A stretch of DNA of 44,417 nt from Apostichopus parvimensis (taxonomy: Eukaryota; Echinodermata; Holothuroidea; Aspidochirotida; Stichopodidae): positions 92,482 through 136,898 of the forward strand of contig KN886164.1 in NCBI GenBank assembly GCA_000934455.1, written 5' to 3'. Below the pieces are notes generated by a model. That model worked only from the letters and a program-made list of their open reading frames with translations. It searched no databases and was not told where the DNA came from. Position numbers and translations under genes: made by a program. Of the stretch, positions 9,901 through 21,900 are shown piece by piece (the first letter of the stretch is position 1; each line of letters opens with the position of its first letter).

Positions 9901-12900
9901 GAAGCCGATGCGACTTATTACATCAGTCATAGTCTTCAGCAGGCACACACTGTCCAAACAGTTTAAGTTAGGTCGTGACCAGTTGGGCAGTTTGTTTTGG
10001 GCTTAAATCACACCTCTCACCTTGGAATGAACACCAGGACACCGTTACTACGGAGACCACGCACCACAGCATCCACAGTGCAGCTTTGGTCCTCTTCGGG
10101 ATCTTTGTTACGAAAGAAGAGAGCCTGAAATAGTTCCTGGCTGTCTTTCTGTGCATTTTGAGCTGACTAAAGTAGAAAAAGTAAACAGCCTCTGTGGTCA
10201 TTGTTGCGATACTTGTTCAGTAGCTTAGTTTGATCAGATTTTGTTATATACACCCTCTTATAAACACACTCATGTGCTCACCTACATGCATCAGTACCTA
10301 ATAGCTAGACCAGAATAAAGTCAGGTTATCCCATCTGTATCCTACGCATCTTGTCATATTTTTTGAGTCAGAACACAACAGTCATGAATATCATAATTAT
10401 TTTTTCATACATTTAGTTCATGTTTGGTTATAGTTGAAAAAACAGCTAAGCTGTCCTCCTGTTAATGTTTTAAGCATTAACAGATCATGTTTTAGCTTCC
10501 TTTCAAAAAAAATTCTGATTATCAAGGAGACTAATATACATCTAAACAACCTACACAAATGAGGATTTTTATGATAATGCAGTATAATAACATTCAATTA
10601 ATATATTTATTTCTGCGACAATAGCTCAAGACAAAGCTAACTGTAAAATGACAGCATACTTATGTTCATACTCATAATGATAATACATTCAAGGAAAGGT
10701 AAATATAGCTAGTATTTAATATTTAATTATCTTTTAAATATTCATGCATCATCCAGGCACTATTTCACATCAGTATAAACCACAGGCTAGAAAGGCAAGC
10801 TGAAAATTGTTCAAACCTTTTCAGGTTATTTGAACTGCAACTTGACTATTAACCATTCTAAGTAACTGCATTGCTAAAGGAATGTCAGTAATAAGTTGTA
10901 TCAATATATTGACCAAAATCAACACAGAGAGAGCTGTGTTAAAGTATATTTGTTTCATAATCTGTATCTAATGATTGACTGCTTCGAAACAACATTACAA
11001 CCCCAAGCTGGACTTTGTAGTTTTATTTGAAGAAAAAAGTAAGTTTCTCTCCATATTACGGTATCATTTTATATCAAGGAATGTAATGATAAGTAATCTG
11101 ATTAACCTACCCTGTGTCTGCTATTAATGTGTGTACACAGCTGCTTTAGCTCAATATTTCCCAAGAGATCTTCATCAGGGTCATCAGAAATGGCTGCCAT
11201 CAATAACCTATGAACCTGGAACAAAAAACAGTTCATATATTTATAACAAAGCTGGTAGGCAAGTTTGTACAGGACACATGACACCAAACCCTCTGAGCAG
11301 TTCTGTTAAAGACATTGTGTTCATCAAAGGGAGTTTTAGCATTGTCAAATGTCTGATCTGTTGAAATACACCAAAAAGTCTGTCAAGAATGGATGTTCAT
11401 GTCCTGAGAATGGATGTTCATGTCCTCGAGATGAATGTTCATGTCCTCAGAATGGATGTTCATGTCCTGAGAATGGATGTTCATGTCCTCGGGATGAATG
11501 TTCATGTCCTCTGAATGAATGTTCATGTCCTCAGAATGGATGGTAATGTCCTCTGTAGGGTAGGCAAGAGCCAGGCCAGGCCACAGGCACAATCATGTCT
11601 TCCTTAAATTCATGGTACATCCATGGGCGTAAGAAGAATTAATGTCTGGTGGGCAGAACTTCATATCTGATTCATCCTTAACCTTGGTACCTTACTTAAT
11701 CCTGGGCCCAGGGATGTAGCCCCGATTGACCCTATTGTGAGGGCCTCTATGCCTATGTATAATTATAGACAGCACAGCCACAAAGTGATGTATATATCCA
11801 TCTATGGTGCTAACCTCTGTAGGGTTACCTCTACAGGTGTTTGTCGGTGGTTCAATGGTCCTTATTTATGGATTAACTGGTTACTTGGTAAGTCAAAGGT
11901 GTACCTGCCACTTCACTGATCAAATAGACAGATCAGTGGTGTCCTTGGCAGGTTAATGGTCAGCTTTGGAAGGTCAAGATTTACTAGGTGGATCCTGTGG
12001 TTTTCAGTTGGGTGGGTTAGAGATGTTTATGATGAGTCATGTACTTACAATGATTATCTCCTAATCCCCTTACATCTATCTCTCTTTGTGTTCACCATGC
12101 TTATTAACCTGTCTGTATTCAGGGCATGTTTTTGTCCCTTCTGTTACTGTTACTTGTCATTCAGCCTTTGATGAAGATCCTGCTAGGATCAACTTACTTT
12201 TACACATTCTCTTACACAGGCTCTCTAGTGGATAAGCAGTTTGCTAACAGTTTTATTTTATTTTACTTACAATGATATCAGCATATCTTCTGATCGGAGA
12301 TGTAAAATGGGTGTAGAGATCAAGACCGAGCCCTGGAAGAAAGATGATAGGACAAGGTTGTTGATTCGTTCTTAAAATTGGGTACAAAGAATCCTCTACA
12401 TTACAGAACATTTATCTCAATTGTTACACTGACCTACAGAAAGAAACTGACCTTGTGCTTCCATGGATAACCTATAAGATTAATACCCTTTAAAATAATC
12501 TACTCTACATTCAAATCAGAAATAGCTCCATTGAAGGCCAGGTGAAGTCTGAGCATGAGAGACCATTTTCTTATTTTTTTTACTAATAATACCGATGATC
12601 TTTAAGTAACACTTACATCTCTCCCTTTTGTTTTAAAATAATATGCTACATGTAATTCCAAAGTGTCAACAAGACAGTTCCTCACCATAATGAAAGTAAT
12701 GGTCTTCTGAGAGACTGCCAGTTGAGAAGTAGAGAGCATTAGACATTGCTTTGGTTGCTAGGGACCTGAGTATCTTGTTATAAACTGGATCCTCTCGGTC
12801 AATGCACCGATCTAATGATTCAGCCAATACCTTGTTAGAACTGGCAAAGAAAAAAGAGAGAACAGATTTAAGAACAGACTTTAACTTGCACTAAAATATC

Positions 12901-15900
12901 GATAGAGGGGGATGGGAGGGAAGGGGGTGGGGGGTATACCATCTCATCACACCTGAATTTGCACTAGTTCCTTATATTCCATTCTGTTGTATAGTAATAA
13001 AATATTTCACCAGAGATCGTTTTGGTTTTCTTTGGAAAGAGTAAACAAAGTATAAGCTAGGACAGGATCTAATTAACAGAGACAGCATGAATACATGACC
13101 CTTGACCACTGAATACACTATCCAGACCATAGTCGATGACAAATGTTAATCGTCACCAAGGGCAGCATAGTTTAGTTTTGTAGAGCCCAGGAAAGAGCAA
13201 ACAGAGTATAAGAGCTAGAAGGGTCCACATGAATACAAGTCCTGTGCTCAACCTAATAAGCAACCAGTACATCAGTTTACATTGATATATAATAGCTATT
13301 GATCTTTGAATTAGTTTAGTTTTGAGACCCCAGGAAAGAGCAAACACAATATAAGAGCTAGAAGGGACCACATGAATACAAGTCCTGCGCTCAACCTAAT
13401 AAGCAATCCGTACATTAGTTTACATTGATATCTAATAGCTACTAGTAGCTGATCATTGGTTAGTTTAGTTTTGTAGAGCCCAGCATTGTGATCCTTGATT
13501 GACTCTCATCTTGCTAGCAAATAATTTCTTTGCTCTTTTCCAAATGAATTTTATATAATTTCCCACTCAATTTTCTGCTCATGATTGACTTCTTACTTCA
13601 AAGGGAACCAACTAAACTTCTGTCAAGTGTGCTAAGCATGTTTGTAAGTGTAAACTGGGAGGATATTTCTGAATAAAAGAAAACTTACCTAGTATCTATT
13701 TCAAAATTCTTTGCCCTAGCACTCATCACCAGATCAGCAAATTGTTCCTGGCGAGGCAGAGGGTGGTGACGTAACTGTTGACAAAAGATTACAAATTTAT
13801 GAAATACAATTTTACCAAATAATTTGATTTAATGTTGCCAGTCCTTGCCACACCTCGAAACATCGGAATTAAATTTGACTGAGTCGACTGGGAGCCGGCG
13901 AGACACAACAGTCGACTAAGTAACATGACTGTGTTTTCACGTTACTTACCCTTCCTATCAATCATGTAGTATGGCACTACTGTATGTCGTATGATGTAGT
14001 ATGACGTATTGATGTAGTATGACACTACTGAATGTAGTATGAACTATGATGTAGTATGAAGTATGATGTAGTATGACATATTGATGTAGTATGGCACTAC
14101 TGTATGTAGTATGATGTAGTATGATGTAGTATGACATACTGATGTAGTGTGGCACTACTGTATGTAGTATGATGTAGTATGATGAAGTATGACGTTTTGA
14201 TGTAGTATGACACTACATAGGTCATTCAACACACACTGCATCTTCAAAGACAATTCCTACTGTTTCAAATTCCCAAAATCCTACAAATTCAATTTAATAT
14301 TACAGTTTTGCAGTACAGAGGATTGTTTGCCACTAATCTGACTAATAGTACTTGTAATAGTAGTTTGCTAATAGTAGTTGTACCAGAGGTCATTGTCTTA
14401 AACTCCAGAAGTTACAAAGTAGGATTAATATTCGGCATAACTTTTTTTTGTCTAATAGGGTTGTGAATGAGTGGAACGGTTTGCTTGAGAAAGTTGTACT
14501 TGCAAGTAGTGTTAATGGGTTTAAGAATGCTTTGGACAAGCACTTTAAGAATTGTAATCGGGTCTGATTTTTTGGTGTCTTCGTTTTTTTTCTCTCCCAT
14601 AGGGTCCTTGATGGGGACTTGAGTGTCCCTCCTGATCCCTTTTTTCTACTAAACTAAACTAATCACAACTGATGCCATCTGTTTAATTAATTAATTAATT
14701 AAGGATATTTACCCAATACTACTATGTATTTTTTTAAATTTTGAGTGTATATTTAAATCTCTTGATTCAAGAATATGAAAACAATATGAGAGAATTATAA
14801 ACATGATCATACAAAAATAATGATGACATTCTCCAGAAAGTTTAACAAAATACTTTTTTTTTAAACTTTGGGTTGATACATTTCTGCAAATAGGTTTAGT
14901 ACTTTTCAATGTAGAGTAGTAATGTTAACTTATTTTGCATAGAAGATACAGGTGTACAAATGACAGCCTGGAGTAACTGTGATACAAACCTATTAATTTT
15001 TTGACTGTATATGTATGTCTTTCTCCTACCCCTTCCCATCCAACACTAAGCTGCATGACAATGAAGTCCCCACAGTGATACCTACCAATGCACAACTAGG
15101 AAAGACTTCAGATATTTTTCTAGCCACCCAGTGATTGGCAAAAATCATGCACTCAGCTATCGTTTCATGAATTTCCAGTGTCTGATGGAGAAGAAAGAGG
15201 CAAAGCAAGAGTAAGCAAAACTTTGGTATCTTTTTTATCTCTAACCACCTGCAGATTACAAATATTAAAGGAATTCTTTAGTGGCAGTCTATTGGGTATA
15301 TGAAAAAAAGCCCTAATTTTTGTCATCGCCACAGTCCTAGTTCGGGGATTTCTCATCCAATGATTCAAGAGAAGTGAATTTTTGAATCTCAGACCAACTT
15401 AATCTAATACATTTTCATAGTGGAGAACTATGAGCGCTGTGAGGTCATCGTGGCACTTCGTCGGGGCTGCAGGGACGCTATCATTAGCAAGCTACACTGG
15501 AGCCAAGAAAGTTCAAATTTCTGAAAGTAAAATAGCGATTTAGATTGAAATTTCCCGTTGAAGTTGCAAGTAAGCAATCTTTTGGAGAGCTAAAAGGTTC
15601 CCGAATTGTCCCATTAGGGACTTTCAGTAGCCAAAATTGCTCATTTTATGGACATGTAAGGTTTTTTATGGATATTTAAGGAGAGGAAATGGGGGAGGGG
15701 AAATGGGGGGTTGGGGAGGGGAAGAGGGAGGGACACAACCATCCTAGTGTAAAGACTAAGTAGTTTTTATTCTTTCCTGGCAGCAGCAATGTGATGTGCT
15801 TTATAATTTTATTATTTTATCGATATCAGTAATGATTTCTTTATTGGTATTAATTATTATGTTTATAACGACTTGCCTTTTTTGGTACCAAATTTTCAAT

Positions 15901-18900
15901 CTCTTGTTGTTCATTTAGTTCAACTTTGACCTCAACTCCCTCCAATTGAACGGCACCTTCATGTACCCTTCTAGCCTTCAGGTGGCTGGCTATATCTATC
16001 AACTTATCCACGCTCCATTTCAGGTCTGCAAGCCTTACAGTAGAAAGAAACCCCAACAATAACAAAATTAGGAACACCACAAAAGTACAAAAGAAAGCAA
16101 GCAATCAAGCTGCAACTCCAGAGAAAGGGTATAAACATTCTGACTGATAGAATAAAATGTTTACACTTTACAGTTGATTTGAGAATCACTATTTATCAGT
16201 TGCACAAGTCAATACTTAGGGCAAACTCTTACTAATTACCTTAACTGTTACATCTGTTATTTTTATCTTGCTTTAACTTGCTTTCCTTACCTCACTTACC
16301 CTTCTGACCAAGTTAACTTTGATTCAGTGATTGATTGGTCAAAATTCCACATTGTTCATCGGTACAAGACTTTAATCTTGATTCGGGACACTATAATATA
16401 CAGATATGAGATACCTGCCTATACCTACTGTACTTATATGTATTTGTCAATGTTTTACATCATAAATACATACAGGGCCATAATGGCCATTGCCAACGGG
16501 GTACGTGCCTCCTCCCCTCAAATGTTGTAACCCCCATCCAGCCTAACATTCAAATCCTTTCAATGGGTATAGAGCCTATACAGATACATGGAAAATCATA
16601 TCAATACAAGTGTTCTTTAAACCTTAATTCTCCGACTCTTTGAAGACAGATATTTGGCTTTGCCCCCTCATACCACGATGGCCTGCCATTTAACTGTGTC
16701 CTTGTCCCTTTCCTATGAAATACTGCATAGTATGTGTTTTTATGAAAGTAAACATCTATGAAGGAAACATCTTATATTTAGGCTACAGTAATTTATAGTT
16801 ATCTACCTCTTTCTTTTCTCCTCTTCACCAAACCCAGTCAGCTCTGGTATCTCCTCCTCTCCAACCTCTTCCTCATCATGTATCATCTGAGCGGCCTTTA
16901 AGAAAATGAAAATACAATTGACTTTTCTCTCAAGAAGTGCCCTAATAATCTGAGATCCAAAGCAAGTTTTAGATTGAGGGGTAGGTGGGGGAGGGTGAGC
17001 AGGATTGTTACCCATTTCTACTATTCTAATATATCTATCATTACTTTGAAATACCGGTGCTGTGGCAGAGTGGATGAAGGCAGTGACATTTGAAGCAATG
17101 AGGCTTAGCAATCGGGAGGTTCTTGGTTTGATACCCGGCTGGGTCATAGTAAGGTTGGTTTTTTAATCCAAGAGCAATCTACGGTTTTTCCCATCTGAAA
17201 TTATTTTCTTAACTGAAAAGATTCCAAATTTGAGTTAAAATGTTGGATTGGAAGCCACCGGATGTGTAAGTTGTAATCCATAAGCCCTGCGGGCTTCTCC
17301 CACATTTGTGGTCGATTAAGTGTCGTAAATAGAACTACTGATTATTATTATTATTATAAATACACAATTGTTAGTTATGTAACAACAGCACCACAGTTAT
17401 TCTGATGTACAAACTCACATTATCACTTCTCGACATTAAGTTGACCGAGTAAACAATTTTCAATGGGCTTACCTCATAGAACATCTTGTAAGCGGATGAA
17501 ATGATTGTCCTCCCATACCAGACCTTCTCGACCTCGTAGGTCTCTGGCTTCAACTTCCAGATCACGCTGACAGCGTAGCGGTCCACTCCGCCGATCAAAG
17601 AACAAAGATCGGAACTCAAAATAGCGGGTAGCATATCGAATCTTCTGTCGGCTAGGTAGACGGTAGTGGATCTGTTAATGGGAAAATAAGACGGGAGTGC
17701 ATACGTAATAGGCCAGTTGATCATAGTGAAAATGTACCGACTAATTCTGTGGTTAAACGTAAATCATTTCAAAACAAGTTTGTGCGTATAAAGTGGCATA
17801 ACCACCACGAAAAATGATGTCTCTTCCTTGTTCCTCTGTTTTGCTTGGTTTGAAAGGTGGGGTGGGACTTGCATAACAATAATAATAATAATGGAGTTGT
17901 ATAATGCGCACATATCCACCCGGAAGGGTGCTCAAAGCGCGGGAGAGAAAGAGAGAAAAGAAAAGCAAAAACGAACGAACAAAAGAATTACTGGTTTTCA
18001 TTTGTTAAAATACTATCTTGCAAATACATCCATCAGAAAATAAATGAAGGGTAATGACAAGGTTTCAGATGTTTGACGACCATCTATCTTACCAAAGACA
18101 TATTAACAGTGCTGTTCTGTTACATTAAATTGATATTTGTTTATATATTTGACTTTTAGCTGGATACATTAGGTCACTGAGACATCATGTAAATAGTACT
18201 ATGTTTATGCGATGAACCTATCAAGACATTTAAAATGAAATACAGAATATCATAGGAAGGTTCCAGTAACCAGCTTATACCTTGATCTTGCTTCCAAGTC
18301 TGTCAACGATTTGGTCTTGACGAAATGAGAAACATCGGCGATGTGCACTCCCAGCTCGATGTAGCCTTTCTTCAGTTGCCTGCAAGAGAAATATGCTAAA
18401 CATTCATGGATTTAATTTATACTTTGCTGCTTTTATGCAAGCTTTACAGGTTCACTGTTTCTCCACAAAAAAAATATAAAAGAATGTAATTGTTGTTAAT
18501 ATGTGTTGCTCACGTCCCCTTCACTTCTGTCGTAGAGTATAAAGACTGGTTCTATTTCTCATAAAGAAACTTGTCGAAGGCATTGTTGACTACTAGCAAT
18601 TGAAATGGTTCTTCTAAAGTGAATTTTTATGCTGATTACAGAAAGTCTGGTCCCCAAGCTGAATTTTGAAGAGGCCAACATTTTGATGATTTTTGTGCAT
18701 AACTCAAGATTTAAGGGTCGTAGAGACTTTGTTCTTGTGTCTATACCCTTGTTTGTAGGGTTAAAGAATGCAATTATGATAATAGTTGTATCATTAGGTC
18801 ATAAGTTGACACTTAATTTGCATAAATTCAAAGCATGGTGGTGGAATAGTTGGAATTACCAAGACAAGTTCTATAATATGGAATTGCAGCAAAATCTTGC

Positions 18901-21900
18901 ATTCAATCATCTATGGCTTCATATATGACTTCATAAGACTAGCTAAGAATATACATAGTTCTAAAGATCACCCACTTCACTCCAAGTTGATCTCTCAGTG
19001 CAATAGAACCAACCAATACAATCTACGAAATCCTACTATCTTGCCAACTTTTAGAATTATGCTTTTTAAGAACTCATTTATCTACAGAGCAGCCATTTAT
19101 ATTCAAAATGGGTTCTTAGAATCTCTGTTATAATCGTTTTAATCTTTCAACCTTCTAATCCTCCATCTTATTTCTTATTTGTTTGTGCTTTCATAATTGT
19201 TCATTTTACGTCTTTTTGTGTATCATTATTATGTGTCCTATTTATAAATTTTGTAATTTATACTGGAATAAAGAAATTGAAATTGAAAAAAAAAAATGGA
19301 ATTGCAGGAAAAGGTTGCATTAAATCACACCTCCTACATGATTTCAAATTGTTAACTAAAAAACTTATCTTTTTAGGCTCCAGTATGAGCATTAATCGTA
19401 TTCATTGTTTTATTCACATTACTGTGCCCATTTTTATGTATATTTATATTTTTATGTTCTTTATTGTGGTTTATAACCCTGTCTTTATCATTTTTTTTTT
19501 TACTTTTACTGCTGTTGTTATTACTTTTAGGTTTTCTGAAGTTTGGTAATTTTATATTCCAGGAATTGGTTCTTTTGTATAGTGCTCTTGAGCATGTTTT
19601 ATTTCATGATAACAGCACTTTAATATTTGGTATTTATTTATTTGGTATTTATTTATTTAATTACCTGACTGAGAGAGTGTCATCTACATCCTCACATCCC
19701 TTGGGGTCGATGCTGAAGATCAGGTGGGTCTCTCTGAGGTCCCGCCTCTTACCCACCTCGGCATCATCCATCCTCCAAGGATTGTCATCTGTATTGACGG
19801 GCATCTCTTGCAGCTGGAGAGAAAGGAGACGAAGATTTCACAAAAATTCTGAGATTTTTTGGTCTATTGTGTGATCAGGAAAGATAATTAAATACTTATT
19901 TGACTGAATTTCCAGGTACCCCAATGAAGAATTCATACTCTTGACCTTTCATTTCTCATAACTCTTTATTATACGTGTAGACCAGGGGTGGGCAACCTTT
20001 TTGAATGCATGGGCCAGATATAAGGAGTGAAAAATAGACTGGGCCGCACCTAACCAACGACCTGCTGTTGATTTCAAACCTTTGATTCCGAGGACTTTCA
20101 AGCAATTGGTGTGTGTACTTAATCTGTATTCACAAAAACGTAATATCAATACAGTACAGTTGATAATTAATGGGGATAATAGGCCTACCTGACAGCATCA
20201 TTAGTGCAGATAAATTCTCAGCAGCTAGCTCGTTTTTTGTGATGATGTAAAAGAGATTGATTTTTTTTCTTTTTCTTGAGACATCTCACAGGCCGCAAAA
20301 AATTCACAGATGTAGAGATAGGTGGACACTGGCCATAATTGCTATGGGCTCATTTGAATTGGACAGTGCTTGATAATAATTACGACAAAAGTACATTCTA
20401 CAGATTAAGTAGACTTCCCTGTAAGTATTCAGTTTCTTTTAGTATTTTCTGAAAACACAAAGAGCTGTCTCAAAAAAAACTAGCCTTGATGGCCAGCCTT
20501 GATGGCCTGCCTTGATGGCCAGCCTTGATGGCCAGCCTTGATGGCCTGCCTTGATGGCCAGCCTTGATGGCCAGCCTTTATGGTCACCTAAAGTTCCACA
20601 CGAAACATGACCACATATTGCAAAGATTAAATTCACTGAGCTGTTGTCATGGCGTAAACTGTTTTACAATCTTCTTTTGAAAAACAGATTTGCAATCTAA
20701 TTTAAGTTAAACCAACCTGGCGTTCGGAGAAATTTCCCACAGAAATGGTATTTTCTACCAAGAGACATTGTAGTTCTGTTTCTAGAGTCCCGATAGGCCC
20801 AAGAGTCTTGACAAAGTGTCCGTTTGGATATTGTGAGTCCAGAGGCCAGGAGTCGATCCGGATTATCACCCTGACAAGGTTAGAAGAGAGAAAGCAGGGT
20901 AGACATGGAGTGGATTTAAAATCAGTGATTTTAGCATATTTGCAAAATAAAATCATTACCAAGTTGTCGGTCGGTGATTTATGAATATGATGGATTAAAT
21001 GTTTCCCAGCCTTTTATCTTTATACCTTTCCTGAGCCATAGTTTTAAAGTGTTTTATTATGTCAGTATAAATCAGTGTTGTGACAAGTAATATGATTCCA
21101 AAACGATTTTAAGTTGAACATTGACCGATGTGAGACTTGCCCAATGTTGAGATAATACAGAGGACAAACTCAGTGTCACTGGTGTGTATCAGAGAGTGTA
21201 TCAATTAAAGTGGTAAACATTTGGTATTTTTTCGTACTTAGGCTCTACCTTGGGGTTTTAACAAAAAAAATACATTAAACAACTTAAACAGAACAAATTC
21301 AATGAAATAAGTCATATGCAATAGAGCCAAATACAATACTGAGGAACTTGTCAGCATCTTTCTTGTAAGAATGATAGGAAAGGCAACATAGACAAACTAC
21401 ATCATAGAGCCATTCAGATTAAAACCAATTAAGCTACAATATTCAAATAAACTCTTTCTCGTAGTCTCTAGTTCCAAAGTGGCTAAGGAAACAAAGCTTC
21501 CGTGAACTCCAAAACTGACCAGCTGAACAATTTCCAGTATATTCATACATACATATATATATATATACATACATACACATATATATTTAATTTATATTGA
21601 AAGATAAATGGAGACAGATAAGTCTTTCCACAATCCGAATAATTTACAGTCCATATTTTTATTCTAGTACTTCTGAGGTATACAATTTATATTTCTTACA
21701 AACACTGACTGTACTAAGGCTCTGCATAGCCTACAAAACCGCCATTGGTCTTCTCCTTCCAGCAGCAATTTTACCTAACATATTACTATGCAATATATTA
21801 GATATGCAGATATTGTTAAACATTCCCAATACATACCTGTGGTCTCTCAAGGCTTGCGCCTGACGAGTTCCAACTCGTATCTTTGGAATCCGGTAGTCCC

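Noticed and set aside
11349..11592. Cys/Pro heptapeptide repeat protein and its antisense Ile/His version
   Set aside because: Both come from the intronic 21-bp minisatellite inside DIS3L.
17056..17150. Functional tRNA gene
   Set aside because: The B box is mutated, the cloverleaf is incomplete, and an extra body and ATT tail show it is a SINE.
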